A stretch of 64,000 bases of DNA, from NCBI GenBank assembly GCA_002368605.1, contig DFEB01000050.1, forward strand, positions 26,583 to 90,582, given 5' to 3'. A program made the position numbers and the translations under genes. Shown piece after piece: positions 23,918 to 34,349 of the stretch; within the stretch, counting starts at the first letter, position 1, and every line of letters starts with the position of its first letter. This stretch comes from Treponema sp. UBA3813. GTDB taxonomy: Bacteria; Spirochaetota; Spirochaetia; Treponematales; Treponemataceae. Below the pieces are notes generated by a model, which worked only from the letters and a program-made list of their open reading frames with translations, did no database searches and was not told where the DNA came from.

Positions 23918-24904
23918 ATGAAAAAACTTTCACATTATGTCTTGGCAGCTTTTTTTGTAACGATGATTTTTTCATCATGCGGAAGCACAAAAATTGCCCT
24001 GCAAGAAAATGCCCCCATTGCTCTCATCTCAATCGTAGGAAATTCCTATATTCCATGGGTGGTCGAAGAAAATTCCAGCTCTGATGAAGAAGAAGGTGAT
24101 TCAGAAGGCATTATTAACGGTCTTATCAATAAAGTCGCAGGCTCAAACAATCCTGAAGTCTTAACTGCTGTTGATCGTCTTGATTATGCGGAAGAAAGTT
24201 TCAGAAGCATTGTTACCGAACTTACGGGTGCAGAAGTCCTTGACAAAGAAGATGTCTTAAATTGCGAAACTTACAAAATCCTTCCTGCTAGTTTTTATAA
24301 CACGCTCTCTTCAACAGTGCGGGCTACAAAATTCAAAGACTTTTCGACCCTCGGAGCAAAAAAAGCACGGTATCTCATGGACAGTCTCGGTGCAAAATCT
24401 CTCGTAATGCTTGAATTCACCTTCAAAAAAGAAAAGATTGATTCTGGAAAATACAATCAGAATTGTGGCGGTGTCGTTACAATGAAAGTTAAAGTTTTGA
24501 ATGAAAGGGGAAGCGAGGCAATCAACAAGACTTATGTTGCAAAGACTTTAACTACTGTTCGACGCTATGGCTCAGAATATGATAAAGATGCTTTTGTCCA
24601 GCTTTTTTATGACGCAATCGACAGTGTAATTCGTCAGTTTGTCGTTGAATACATGGGTGACGGTGTTTCGGCAGTCGAGAATATTGCTGAAGAAAAGAGC
24701 GTACAGGGAACAAAAATTGCACTCCCTGCCCGCCGTGCAAGTAAAAGTGAAAGCACAAATGAAAGCGAAGCATCAAATGTTGTTGACGCAAAAGTCGAGG
24801 CTGCTGTTACTCTCGTAAAAAAATACAAGGTAAGCCCAGAAGAAGCGGCAAAAGATATGGATGCTCCGTTAGAAAAAGTTTTGGAAGCACTTAAAGAGAA
24901 TTAA
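23918..24904 (+). CDS. Conserved-looking lipoprotein of unknown function
   Basis: This 328-residue protein has a signal peptide and lipobox 'IFSSC' (Cys21). No known domain is recognised. It has an acidic stretch 'SSSDEEEGDSEG' near residue 50, a central region that might resemble periplasmic lipoproteins of spirochetes, and a C-terminal ~40 residues with Lys/Glu-rich helix character. An AAGAGGAAA site precedes the ATG. The last 14 bases overlap the convergent recombinase gene. Confidence 0.7.
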   Translation: MKKLSHYVLAAFFVTMIFSSCGSTKIALQENAPIALISIVGNSYIPWVVEENSSSDEEEGDSEGIINGLINKVAGSNNPEVLTAVDRLDYAEESFRSIVTELTGAEVLDKEDVLNCETYKILPASFYNTLSSTVRATKFKDFSTLGAKKARYLMDSLGAKSLVMLEFTFKKEKIDSGKYNQNCGGVVTMKVKVLNERGSEAINKTYVAKTLTTVRRYGSEYDKDAFVQLFYDAIDSVIRQFVVEYMGDGVSAVENIAEEKSVQGTKIALPARRASKSESTNESEASNVVDAKVEAAVTLVKKYKVSPEEAAKDMDAPLEKVLEALKEN

Positions 24905-25493
24905 TTCTTTTCAGATGACGCTTCATCGTTCCCCATGCAACATTAAGTTCCCTTGCAAGGGAGCCAATCGTGCGCCCGTTCCTGAACTGTGCTTTTATGT
25001 ATTCATCGTGTGTGGAAAGTTTATAGTTTGTCGCCTTTCTTCCTAAATGGCGTCCTATATGCTTTCCTTCAGCACGGACTCTCGCCAGCCCCTGTTTTGT
25101 TCTTTCAGAAATAAGTTTTCGCTCAATTTCTGCCGACAAGCCAAAGGCAAATGCAAGGACTTTCGACTGAATATCGTCTCCCAAGCGGAAATTATCTTTT
25201 ATCGTCCAGACTTTTATATCTCGTTCTAGAAAATACTGCAAAATATTCATAATCATGATTAGCGAGCGGCCAAAACGGGAAATTTCTGTGCAAATGATAA
25301 TGTCTCCGCTTTTACATTTCTTCATCAGTTCTTTGCCTAATTTTCTGAATTCAGGCTCTTTTGTCCCACTGATTTTTTCCTCAATCCATTCATCAATACT
25401 TAACTTATTTTTTCTTGCAAATTTTTTAATCTCAAGCTGCTGATTTTCAAGATTCTGATGAACTGTTGAGACTCGAATATAACCGTAAATCAT
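24891..25493 (-). CDS. Serine recombinase, resolvase/invertase family (Mpi-like)
   Basis: This 200-residue site-specific recombinase has the catalytic N-terminus 'YGYIRVST' (Ser9), then 'EISRFGRSLIMIMNILQ' and 'FGLSAEIERKLISERTKQGLA', and a C-terminal helix-turn-helix 'TIGSLARELNVAWGTMKRHL'. This size and layout fit DNA invertases such as Mpi of Bacteroides and small resolvases. It cuts and rejoins DNA at paired sites. No invertible promoter was recognised nearby; a GCATTT/AAATGC inverted repeat lies just upstream at 25504-25526. Convergent overlap with the lipoprotein suggests insertion or rearrangement at this spot. Confidence 0.88.
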   Translation of the reverse strand: MIYGYIRVSTVHQNLENQQLEIKKFARKNKLSIDEWIEEKISGTKEPEFRKLGKELMKKCKSGDIIICTEISRFGRSLIMIMNILQYFLERDIKVWTIKDNFRLGDDIQSKVLAFAFGLSAEIERKLISERTKQGLARVRAEGKHIGRHLGRKATNYKLSTHDEYIKAQFRNGRTIGSLARELNVAWGTMKRHLKRINSL

Positions 25494-25584
25494 AAAACCT
25501 CCTGCATTTCAAATACTTAAAAATGCGAGTTTAATTTTATTCAAAATTATGTTTTTCGTGATAGAATAGAAACGAGGAGAAATT

Positions 25585-26409
25585 ATGGCAAAGAAAAGCG
25601 AAGGAAAAAAGACGAAAAAATCAGAAAATAAAATTTCCGTGCAGGCAAAAACTCAGGCCCAGAAGACCGAATGGTTTGAAAAAGAAGATTTCTGGAACAA
25701 TTACGCTCCCATTATGTTTGACGCGGCCCGCTGGGCAGAAGCCCCCACTGTGGCAGAAAGCGTCTGCAAAATCGCCGGGCTTGGAAAAGGCGCGAAGATT
25801 CTGGACGCAGGTTGCGGGCCTGGACGAATCGCCGTGGAACTTGCCAGCCGGGGCCTTGAAGTCACAGGCGTTGATTTGATTCAGAGCGAGCTTGACGCGG
25901 CGGCAGAATCTGCCAGTGCAGAGGGCGTTGACCTGGAGCTGATAAAGGCCGACCTGCGCACATTCAAAAGCGAAAAAAAATTTGACTGCGCCATAAATTT
26001 GTACACATCATTCGGCTATTGTGACACCATTGAAGAGGATGTGCAGATTCTCAAGTCGATTTTCAACTCCGTGCGCGATGGCGGATTTTTCATTCTGGAG
26101 AACATCAGCCGGGAAATCGCCATCAAAGACTTTACCGAAGGTGAGTGGTTTGAGAGGGCAGGAAAGACTGTCCTCACCGATTTTTCCGTGGTTGGAGCAT
26201 GGGAAGGCCTGCGCTCAAGATGGATTTTAATCGACAATGAGACCGGCGAGCGCATTGAGCACGAATTTATCCAGCGGCTCTACAGCGCCATTGAGCTGAA
26301 GCGGGTCATGATAGGAATCGGCTTTAAATCCGTGGAAATCTACGGCGACTTTGACTTTTCGCCCTACAATCAGAACGCAAGAACCATGGTCATTGTAGCG
26401 AGAAAGTAG
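25585..26409 (+). CDS. Class I SAM-dependent methyltransferase
   Basis: This 274-residue protein has a lysine-rich N-terminal ~25 residues followed by a Rossmann-type methyltransferase domain: motif I 'ILDAGCGPGRIAVELA' (about residues 72-87), 'VTGVDLIQSELD' and 'DCAINLYTSFGY'. The C-terminal part has beta strands typical of the SAM fold. The substrate is unknown. AGGAG precedes the ATG. Confidence 0.85.
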   Translation: MAKKSEGKKTKKSENKISVQAKTQAQKTEWFEKEDFWNNYAPIMFDAARWAEAPTVAESVCKIAGLGKGAKILDAGCGPGRIAVELASRGLEVTGVDLIQSELDAAAESASAEGVDLELIKADLRTFKSEKKFDCAINLYTSFGYCDTIEEDVQILKSIFNSVRDGGFFILENISREIAIKDFTEGEWFERAGKTVLTDFSVVGAWEGLRSRWILIDNETGERIEHEFIQRLYSAIELKRVMIGIGFKSVEIYGDFDFSPYNQNARTMVIVARK

Positions 26410-26412
26410 GTG

Positions 26413-26486
26413 AGGCAATCCGCCACAAACAAAAAATTGCCCGACAAGGCGAGTATTTTCGCATCATCGGGCAATTATGAATTGCC
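26413..26486. terminator. Nested palindrome between convergent genes, likely bidirectional terminator
   Basis: An inner stem AATTGCCCGA (26435-26444) pairs with TCGGGCAATT (26467-26476). An outer pair AGGCAAT (26414-26420) and ATTGCCT (26480-26486) encloses it. An A-run precedes the left arm, serving as a T-run for the minus-strand transcript. It separates the methyltransferase from the convergent activator gene. Confidence 0.6.
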
Positions 26487-29400
26487 TTACACCGCCGTAG
26501 TTGCCGGCACTGCGTTCTTTGCGTCAATGGGGTCGTCGTCCACGAACTGAGCGCCGCCGCTTGCGTACTGGATGATTGGCTCAACTTCGCCTTTTTTCGT
26601 CCAGATTTTGCCGTTGGGAAGCTCATCGGGGTTTTTGCCGATTGGTGCGTTAGAGAGCAGAAGCTTGAGTCGGTTAAGCTGGTTGACTTCGCTTGCGCCC
26701 GGATCGTAGTCGATTGCGCTGATGTTGGATTCGGGGAATCTTCGTCGCAACTCTTTAATCATGCCCTTGCCTGTGATGTGGTTCGGCAGACAGGCAAAAG
26801 GCTGGACGCAGGCTACGCTTGGCGCGCCAGAGTGAATCAACTCTACCATTTCGGCCGTAAGGAACCAGCCTTCGCCTGAGATGTTTCCGGTCTGGATGAT
26901 TCCTTCCACGCTCTTCATCATGTCCCAGATTGAGCTTGGCGGATCGAACCTTCGGCTCTTGCGCAGGCATTTTTTCATGTAGTTGCGGTACAATTCCAAA
27001 GCCCAGACGAAAATCTTTGCGTTTCGCTCTTCTGATTTCGGGAAGGCAAGTTCTCTTGTGCGGAAAACGCCGTCACTGAATGTGTAGAAGAGGAAGTCCA
27101 TCAAATCAGGCATGACGCACTCCGCGCCCTCTTTTTCGATTACATTCACCATGTCGTTGTTTGCGGTCGGATGGAATTTTACGAGAATCTCGCCGACAAC
27201 GCCAACTCGCGGCTTTTTAATCGGAAGAATGGGCAAACGGTCGAAGTCACGCACGATTCCGCGGATAAGCCTTCTGTATTTGAAAATCGAATTTGATTTG
27301 AGCATTTCTTCGGCTTTTGCGTTCCATTTTTCGTAGAGACGGTTTGCGCTTCCTGGCTCGGCTTCGTAAGGTCTGACACGGTAAAGCACCCGCATGAGAA
27401 GATCACCAAGGAAAGCGGCCATCATTGCCTTGTGAACCATGCCCGGCGTGAAAGTGAAGCCAGGGTTCTTTTCCATGCCCAAAGCGTTGAGCGAAATGAC
27501 AGGAACATGACTCCAGCCCGCGTCGTTCAATGCCCGTCGGATAAAGCCGATGTAGTTTGTCGCACGGCAGCCACCGCCAGTCTGTGAGATGATAACAGCC
27601 GTTTTGTTGATGTCGTATTTTCCTGATTCAAGGGCTTCGATAAGCTGACCCGTGACCAAAATTGAAGGATAGCAGGCATCGTTGTTGACGAATTTAAGTC
27701 CCGCATCCACGGCTTTTGGATCAACTGAGTCCAAAACGACAAAGTTGAAGCCAGAATATTGGAAAGCCTTCTGCAGCAAGCGGAAGTGAATCGGCGACAT
27801 CTGCGGACAGAGAATCGTGTATTCGTGCTTCATTTCTTCTGTGAAAATCACTCGCTGATAAGCCGCGCTCTTTGTGGTAAGCTTCTTTCGGTTTCGCTGG
27901 CGGGCTTTGACTGCCGCAATGAGTGAGCGGATTCGGATTCGCACCGCACCCAGGTTGCTTCCTTCGTCAATCTTGATGAGGGTGTACATGCGGCTCTTTG
28001 ACTTCATGATTTCATCAACCTGATCGGCTGTAACGGCATCGAGACCGCATCCGAATGAAGTGAGCTGAACAAGCTCCAGATTCGGCATTCCCGAAACGAA
28101 ATTTGCCGCACGGTAGAGTCGGTTATGATAAGTCCACTGGTCAATAATGCGCAAAGGTCGCTCGATTGAGCCCAAGTGAGCTACAGAATCTTCTGTGAAG
28201 ACCGCAAGCCCCAGTCCGTGAATCATTTCCGGGATACCGTGGTTAATCTCAGGGTCGAGGTGGTAGGGGCGGCCAGCCAAGACAATGCCGTTTCCGCCAG
28301 TGACTACCAGCTGTTCCAGAGCCTCTTCGGCGGCACGCTGGGTGTCAATCTTAAACTGCTCCTGCTCCTTCCAGCCCTCATCGACAGCCGAGTAAACAGC
28401 TTCTTTTGTGAGAGTCGGGAAGTGCTTGTGAAGTTCCTCATACATTCGCTCACGCAGGCGTGGCAAATCGTAAATCGGAAGGAATGGATTCATAAAGAGC
28501 AAATCGCTTGCTTCTTCGATAGAGTCAAGATTGTGCTTTAAGACTTCAGGATATGATGTGACGACCGGACAGTTGTAGTGGTTGCCCGCGCCCTTGTCCT
28601 CAATTTTTTCGTATGGAACACAAGGATAGAAGATGAATTTGCAGCCCATTTTGAGCAAGGATTCCATGTGACCATGTGAGATTTTTGCCGGGTAACAGAC
28701 CGACTCAGACGGAATCGAATCAATTCCCCGCTCGTAAATCATGCGGCTGGAACGAGGTGATGTTTTGACCTGGAAGCCGAGTTTTGTAAAGATTGTAAAC
28801 CAAAGCGGGTAATTCTCGTACATGTTGAGAACGCGAGGAATTCCCACGCTTCCCATTGGAGCCTCTTCCGGGCGGAGAGGAACATAGTGGTTGAAAAGGC
28901 GTTTGTACTTCCAGTCGAAGAGGTTTGGAAGCTCGTAGCCGGTGTCTTCAACGCCGGTATTGCTTTTGTTTGAGCCGTCAACGGTCTTGGCGTTTTCGTC
29001 TTTGAGCTGGTGTCGTTCCAGGCCCTTTTCACAGCGGTTTCCAGTGATGAACTGGCGTTTTTGCCCGCCTGTAGTGAATGTGTTAATAGTAAGAAGACAG
29101 TTGTTCTGACAGCCGCCGCAGCGAGTGAGCTCCAAATCGACTTTGAACTGCTCCAGCTGCTCCAAAGTCGCAATGTTTGAGACGATTTTCGGCGGAATCC
29201 AGCCCTTTTCCTGACCTGGTTTTGGAGCCGTAAGGTCGCACCACTGATCGTATGCGATAAGGGCAGAGCCGTAAGCGCCCATAAGGCCTGCAACATCCGG
29301 GCGGAATACATTGACCCCGGCGATTTTTTCGAATGCACGAAGAACAGCGTCGTTATAGAAAGTGCCGCCCTGAACTACGACTTTAGTTCCGATTTCGCTC

Positions 29401-31061
29401 GCGCGGCGGAGTTTGATTACTTTGAAAAGAGCGTTTTTGATTACTGAATAAGAAAGACCTGCCGAAATATCGTCAATTGTAGCGCCTTCTTTTTGAGCCT
29501 GCTTTACGCGGCTATTCATGAAGACGGTACAGCGAGAACCCAAATCGACCGGCTTTTTGGCAAGAAGGGCGCGTTTTGAGAATTCCCGGATGTCAAGGTT
29601 CATTGAATTTGCGAAGTTTGCTAGGAATGAGCCACAGCCGGCAGAGCAAGCCTCGTTGAGCTGAATGGAAGTGATTGCCCCATCCTTCATGCGAAGACAT
29701 TTCATGTCCTGACCGCCGATGTCCAGAAGGAATTCAACGCCCGGAACAAAGAATTCGGCGGCGCGGTAGTGTGTGATTGTCTCGACTTCACCGGCATCAA
29801 CGCCAAGTGCCGCCTGGAAAAGAGCCTCGCCGTAGCCAGTTGAGACGGCGCGGGCAATGTAACAGTCTTTCGGAAGGATTTTGTACAAGTCTTTGAGAAC
29901 CCGTACTGCCAAATCTACAGGATTTCCTGCGTTTACATCGTAGAAATCCCACAAGATTTCGCCTTTTTTGTTGACCAAAACTGCCTTTGTGGTGGTTGAG
30001 CCAGCATCAAGACCTAAGAAAAGAGGGCCATGCTCGGCATTCAAATCGCCCCGTTTTGCCTTGTCCTCGCCGTGGCGGGCGCGGAATTTTGCCAAATCTT
30101 CTTCATCGACGAAAAGTGGCTCCAGTCGCTGAACTTCGCTGAGTTCCGCTCCCTCAAGATTTTTGAGCGAGTCACGGAATTCCGCAATCGTGGGAAATCG
30201 TTTTTGCATTGAAGAAGAAAGGGGATTGCAGACCTTTTCGGCAGAATATGCAGAACCTGCCGCAACGAAAAGCTGGCTGTCTTCAGGAACGATGATTTCA
30301 TCATCTTTGAGTTTGAGCGTTTCGATAAAGCGCACTCTCAGCTGGTCAAGGAAGTGGAGCGGGCCGCCCAAGAAAGCGACATGACCTTTAATCGGCTTAC
30401 CGCAGGCAAGACCTGAAATCGTCTGATTGACTACGGCCTGAAAAATAGAAGCCGCAATGTCTTCGCGGCGGGCACCCTCGTTAATGAGAGGCTGAACGTC
30501 TGTTTTTGCGAATACGCCGCAGCGGGCCGCGATAGGATAAATCTGCTTGCAGCCGGCAGCCAATTTATTGAGGCCTGGAGCGTCTGTTTCCAAAAGGGCG
30601 GCCATCTGGTCGATGAAGGCACCCGTACCGCCGGCACAAGTTCCGTTCATGCGCTGCTCAACGCCACCAGTGAAATATGTGATTTTTGCGTCCTCACCGC
30701 CAAGCTCAATTACTACATCAGTCTGGGGAATAAGCTTACGGACGGCTGTGGTAGCCGCGACGACTTCCTGAATGAAAGGAATGTTGAGCCACTGAGAGAC
30801 AGAGAGCCCGCCAGAACCAGTGACTTTTACGGAAACAGTATGCTTTTCGCCCAAAGACACGACTTTTTCGATTTCGTTCAGCGCTTTTGTGACAACAGTA
30901 ATAATCGTGTTGCGTATATCGGCGCGGTGTCGCTGGTAGTCACCGTAAATCATCTTGTCATTTTCGTCGAGACAGACAACCTTGACTGTTGTAGAGCCGA
31001 CATCAATACCAATACGAACCGGTGTAACTGCTGGAGTAAATACTGTATTTGCTGTTTCCAT
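26487..31061 (-). CDS. Fused 2-hydroxyacyl-CoA dehydratase activator-type protein (BcrA/BadF family, DUF2229)
   Basis: This 1524-residue protein starts at the ATG at 31061, which has AGAGGA upstream. Two BcrA/BadF-type ASKHA ATPase units are in tandem: one near residues 15-280 ('[14 protein letters not shown]', '[14 protein letters not shown]') and one near 345-600 ('[15 protein letters not shown]', '[11 protein letters not shown]'). A DUF2229-type region follows to about 900, then a dehydratase D-component-like C-terminal half. Activators of this group use ATP hydrolysis and an Fe-S cluster to inject an electron into 2-hydroxyacyl-CoA dehydratases. The giant fused form occurs in anaerobes, but its substrate is generally unknown. 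Confidence 0.85.
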   Translation of the reverse strand: METANTVFTPAVTPVRIGIDVGSTTVKVVCLDENDKMIYGDYQRHRADIRNTIITVVTKALNEIEKVVSLGEKHTVSVKVTGSGGLSVSQWLNIPFIQEVVAATTAVRKLIPQTDVVIELGGEDAKITYFTGGVEQRMNGTCAGGTGAFIDQMAALLETDAPGLNKLAAGCKQIYPIAARCGVFAKTDVQPLINEGARREDIAASIFQAVVNQTISGLACGKPIKGHVAFLGGPLHFLDQLRVRFIETLKLKDDEIIVPEDSQLFVAAGSAYSAEKVCNPLSSSMQKRFPTIAEFRDSLKNLEGAELSEVQRLEPLFVDEEDLAKFRARHGEDKAKRGDLNAEHGPLFLGLDAGSTTTKAVLVNKKGEILWDFYDVNAGNPVDLAVRVLKDLYKILPKDCYIARAVSTGYGEALFQAALGVDAGEVETITHYRAAEFFVPGVEFLLDIGGQDMKCLRMKDGAITSIQLNEACSAGCGSFLANFANSMNLDIREFSKRALLAKKPVDLGSRCTVFMNSRVKQAQKEGATIDDISAGLSYSVIKNALFKVIKLRRASEIGTKVVVQGGTFYNDAVLRAFEKIAGVNVFRPDVAGLMGAYGSALIAYDQWCDLTAPKPGQEKGWIPPKIVSNIATLEQLEQFKVDLELTRCGGCQNNCLLTINTFTTGGQKRQFITGNRCEKGLERHQLKDENAKTVDGSNKSNTGVEDTGYELPNLFDWKYKRLFNHYVPLRPEEAPMGSVGIPRVLNMYENYPLWFTIFTKLGFQVKTSPRSSRMIYERGIDSIPSESVCYPAKISHGHMESLLKMGCKFIFYPCVPYEKIEDKGAGNHYNCPVVTSYPEVLKHNLDSIEEASDLLFMNPFLPIYDLPRLRERMYEELHKHFPTLTKEAVYSAVDEGWKEQEQFKIDTQRAAEEALEQLVVTGGNGIVLAGRPYHLDPEINHGIPEMIHGLGLAVFTEDSVAHLGSIERPLRIIDQWTYHNRLYRAANFVSGMPNLELVQLTSFGCGLDAVTADQVDEIMKSKSRMYTLIKIDEGSNLGAVRIRIRSLIAAVKARQRNRKKLTTKSAAYQRVIFTEEMKHEYTILCPQMSPIHFRLLQKAFQYSGFNFVVLDSVDPKAVDAGLKFVNNDACYPSILVTGQLIEALESGKYDINKTAVIISQTGGGCRATNYIGFIRRALNDAGWSHVPVISLNALGMEKNPGFTFTPGMVHKAMMAAFLGDLLMRVLYRVRPYEAEPGSANRLYEKWNAKAEEMLKSNSIFKYRRLIRGIVRDFDRLPILPIKKPRVGVVGEILVKFHPTANNDMVNVIEKEGAECVMPDLMDFLFYTFSDGVFRTRELAFPKSEERNAKIFVWALELYRNYMKKCLRKSRRFDPPSSIWDMMKSVEGIIQTGNISGEGWFLTAEMVELIHSGAPSVACVQPFACLPNHITGKGMIKELRRRFPESNISAIDYDPGASEVNQLNRLKLLLSNAPIGKNPDELPNGKIWTKKGEVEPIIQYASGGAQFVDDDPIDAKNAVPATTAV

Positions 31062-31149
31062 TAGAATCCTCTTATTGAATAAACTACAAAAAGTGTAGAT
31101 TATCATTTTATCCTTTTAATAAGAAGATTTCAACCGTACTTTTTTTACA

Positions 31150-32604
31150 CTATTTTGTCTGAAGGACTATTCTAATCCGGTCTCCTGGAACAGGGTGGTA
31201 ATACTGTGGGGCTGGAGAGCCTTCTTTTGTCTGTGGTAAAATTTGTTTGACAATGTAATCACCATTAACATTGGCAATAGTTCCGTCAGCAACATGTTTG
31301 CTTCCATTTAAAATCTGTACGGGAAGTTCAGTGTCTTGATTGATTTTGTACTTGCTTGCATTTGCAACATAAACCGAAAACTCAGGAGCCTTGCTTGTGC
31401 TAAGAATAATGCCGTCCGTGCCGTTTATGAGAGATTGTTCTGCGATTGTTTCAAAAGCATTTAAATCTGACTGGATTTTTGCCCCGCTTTCGGCAAGAGA
31501 TGTTGCGATTCTGTAAGACTGATGCATCATTGCAGGGACATAATCTTTGATGGAATTCTCCATTGGAATCGGTTTGAAACGGTAGGCAATCGTTCGGAGT
31601 TCCGTGAGTTCTTTATTACTGTTTCGGACAGCTTCTGAAAATGAAGAATCAGGTGCGATGGTCGTGTAAGATTCTTCGTTGAATGAAAGATTTTCGACTG
31701 ATTTCCAAAGGGCAGAACTTGCAAGCTGATTTTGAATACCTGTGTCGAGAATGATTTTATTCTGTTCGTTGCTTTCTTCACGGGCTTTTGGATCAAGAAG
31801 ATTGATTTTTGCCTGATAGATATCTCTTACTTCTTCGACGGCCTTTCTTTGATCCTCGGCGGCTTTTATCTGTTGTGCGAGAAGCTGAGAGCGGAGTTCA
31901 GAAATCTTCTTTTCGTATCGCTCTTCCTGACTTTTCATTTCCATATCGTGGAGTTGTTTTGTTGAGTCAATTGAAGATTCAGCGTCTTTTGCGCGGGAAA
32001 GTTTGTCTGAATCGTATGAACTGACCTGTGACTGGAATTTTTTGATATCAGCTTCTGCTTTAGCGATTTTTTCATCGTATTCTTTGTGGATTTTTTGGAC
32101 AGCCACATTGTATTCAGCTTCAATTTTGTTTTTTCTTTCGGAAATTGATTTTTTTGTTGCTACAGTTGAAACTGATTCCAATGTAAACAAATCCATCTTT
32201 CGTTTTTGCTCTGCCTGATTCAATTCGTCTGAAAGATTCTGCTCTAATGTTTTTTTGTTTTTGACTGCATTTTCGTATGATGTCTTAACTCTTCCAGCAG
32301 AACTGAGCAATGAGCGCAAGTTCAAATCATCAAAAGAATCTATGTTGATTGCGATTTTGTGGTTTGATGTTGAAACAAGGGCGATTGTGGTTATAGTTCC
32401 CACTGTAACAATAAAAAAGCAGACGGCAAGCAAAATCCATACAAAAGGCTTTTTCTGTTTAGCCGTTTTAGCGTATTCTTCAACAAGATTGTAAGTGACT
32501 ACACTTTCGTTGTTCTGAGATTTTAATTCATCTCCCAAAAAGAGCGCGACTTCTTTGTGAGTCAAATTTGAATCGATTGGATTTACTTCGTCTGCATTGT
32601 CCAT
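31150..32604 (-). CDS. Single-pass membrane coiled-coil protein beside adenylate cyclase
   Basis: This 484-residue protein has one transmembrane helix near residues 55-80 ('FVWILLAVCFFIVTVGTITT'), a long charged coiled coil over about 105-285, and a C-terminal domain of ~190 residues ending in a beta-rich part. The family is not recognised. The first 22 bases overlap the 3' end of the adenylate cyclase gene, so the two are translated together. It may anchor or regulate the cyclase, which is an inference from position. Confidence 0.7.
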   Translation of the reverse strand: MDNADEVNPIDSNLTHKEVALFLGDELKSQNNESVVTYNLVEEYAKTAKQKKPFVWILLAVCFFIVTVGTITTIALVSTSNHKIAINIDSFDDLNLRSLLSSAGRVKTSYENAVKNKKTLEQNLSDELNQAEQKRKMDLFTLESVSTVATKKSISERKNKIEAEYNVAVQKIHKEYDEKIAKAEADIKKFQSQVSSYDSDKLSRAKDAESSIDSTKQLHDMEMKSQEERYEKKISELRSQLLAQQIKAAEDQRKAVEEVRDIYQAKINLLDPKAREESNEQNKIILDTGIQNQLASSALWKSVENLSFNEESYTTIAPDSSFSEAVRNSNKELTELRTIAYRFKPIPMENSIKDYVPAMMHQSYRIATSLAESGAKIQSDLNAFETIAEQSLINGTDGIILSTSKAPEFSVYVANASKYKINQDTELPVQILNGSKHVADGTIANVNGDYIVKQILPQTKEGSPAPQYYHPVPGDRIRIVLQTK

Positions 32605-34313
32605 ATTCCGCTCCAGTTTTTAGGCGCACTGCCACTTCCGATTCTCTCCAAGAATACCTGCGCCGCTTCAATTTCGCATTTTTTGAATTCAGTGCGGGCT
32701 GAGTCCCAGTCGCCTTTGTAATATGCTTGAAGTGCCTTTTCGTAGATTTCGAATTTTTCTTCTCCGCTTTGCCGTTCCGTGTCCATGGGGAAATAAATTT
32801 TTTTGCCTTCGGTTTTGCCCTTGACCTGAACAGTGTCGATTTCGAAAAACTTGTATTTTGTGATTCCTGCCTGCTCGATTTCGTCTTTAATGTAGCCCGA
32901 AACGATAACTGGAAGTTTGTAGATTCTCGTTAAGCCTTCCAGACGGCTGGCTGAGTTTACATTGTCGCCGATTACGGTGTTTGTCATGTGCTCGTCTGAA
33001 CCGATGTTTCCGTAGAATACATTACCGCCGTCGATACCAACGCCGATGTCGATTAAAACAGCCTGATAGATTCGCTCTTCTGCCTCGGTGAGAGCGCGTC
33101 CTTGCTCGATTTGTGAGCGTCGTTCTACCATTTTAGAGCGAAGTTCGGCCGTGACTCTCGTAATTTCCCATGCGGCGGTGAGGGCATCCAGTGATTTGTT
33201 TTTGGAAGTTTGAGTGCCGTAAATCGCAAGGATTGCGTCGCCGATAATTGAGCCGATGACGCCTGAATTGTCGTGTACTTTTTTGATTACCTTGTCGTAA
33301 TGGACATTGAGCAAGTCGATGATGTCGTTGCCCAAAGTTTCGGTGCGGTAGGTGAAGCTCTTTATGTCCGAGAAAAGCATGACCAGATTGCGCTGGCTTC
33401 CTTCGAGACGAATCTGATGTTCTTTGTAGGCCTTTGCGACGACATCTTTCGAAGCGAATTTTTGGAAAATGCCGAGCAAGTTGTTGATTGTGGAAGAAAG
33501 TGAGTTGAAACTTGCCGCCAGATAAGTGACATCATCGTTAGGAGAATCTGACAAATCAATGGTAGAAAGTTTTTGTTTTTCCTGCATTTCGTACAAATCG
33601 GCGGTGATTTTGTGAACATTGAGAAGAATTTTCTTGAACATGAAAATGCCGGCAATCAAAAATCCTGCAACGATAAAAACGATAACAAGAGAGATGATGC
33701 CGAAAAGCGTGTTGTTTGAGCGCATTGTATCTGAGCGGAGCTCTGCACGAACAAAGTAGCAATCCCAGTCATCTTGATATTTGTATACGCCGTAATACTG
33801 CCCCAAGTCCGAGATAAAAAGAATCGAACCGTCCGTGATTCCTTCTTCCAGATGCTGATTCATAATTTGAAGAGCCTGGGAGTCTGAAAATTCAGTTGAA
33901 AGCTCATTTAGGGCGGGCGTGTCTTTTTCAGATTTTTCTTTTTGCTCTTGGGGAAGGGGAGTTGCCGAGGCGCAGAATAAAATTTCCCCGTTTTTGTCGA
34001 AAGCTACGGCGATACTGTTGGGAAACTCAAATCCCCGCTTTGCTGTGTTGGAAATTGCGGCTACAGACTCATCTCTCTTTCCAGTGAATGTCAAAATTTG
34101 ATATTGATTTCCAGCCGCCGTGTAAATGTCCTTCAGCTGATTTATCATTATCGTGTTGTTTAAGTTGATGATTTGCCTTCTTGAAAGATGAGAATTGACG
34201 AAATTTGTAGAAAAATTTGACAATAGGAGCAATGAAACGAAGATAACCAGAAGCTTTAACGAAATAGGAATAATGCTGGTTGAGCCAACTTTTTGAAAAG
34301 GACTTTTCTTCAT
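32583..34313 (-). CDS. Membrane-bound class III adenylate/guanylate cyclase
   Basis: This 576-residue protein has an N-terminal transmembrane helix, an extracytoplasmic sensing region to about residue 200, a second helix (about 203-225), a HAMP-like linker, and a class III nucleotide cyclase domain (about 305-500). The metal-binding aspartates are present in 'LFSDIKSF' and 'GDAILAIYG', so it should make cAMP (or cGMP) from NTP in response to an outer signal. The C-terminal ~70 residues look like a short helical extension. AAGGA lies before the ATG. Confidence 0.92.
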   Translation of the reverse strand: MKKSPFQKVGSTSIIPISLKLLVIFVSLLLLSNFSTNFVNSHLSRRQIINLNNTIMINQLKDIYTAAGNQYQILTFTGKRDESVAAISNTAKRGFEFPNSIAVAFDKNGEILFCASATPLPQEQKEKSEKDTPALNELSTEFSDSQALQIMNQHLEEGITDGSILFISDLGQYYGVYKYQDDWDCYFVRAELRSDTMRSNNTLFGIISLVIVFIVAGFLIAGIFMFKKILLNVHKITADLYEMQEKQKLSTIDLSDSPNDDVTYLAASFNSLSSTINNLLGIFQKFASKDVVAKAYKEHQIRLEGSQRNLVMLFSDIKSFTYRTETLGNDIIDLLNVHYDKVIKKVHDNSGVIGSIIGDAILAIYGTQTSKNKSLDALTAAWEITRVTAELRSKMVERRSQIEQGRALTEAEERIYQAVLIDIGVGIDGGNVFYGNIGSDEHMTNTVIGDNVNSASRLEGLTRIYKLPVIVSGYIKDEIEQAGITKYKFFEIDTVQVKGKTEGKKIYFPMDTERQSGEEKFEIYEKALQAYYKGDWDSARTEFKKCEIEAAQVFLERIGSGSAPKNWSGIWTMQTK

Positions 34314-34349
34314 AAGATTTATTTCCTTAGAACTATTATAGATTAAAAT

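Noticed and set aside
28739..29338. Long minus-strand frame inside the activator gene in another frame
   Set aside because: It is a same-strand shadow of the 1524-residue gene with no ribosome site, family match or plausible composition.
33881..33905. A third copy of the 28-base palindrome in the cyclase gene
   Set aside because: Only TCTGAAAATTCAG matches. The arms and spacing differ, and the residues fit the cyclase protein, so chance is sufficient.
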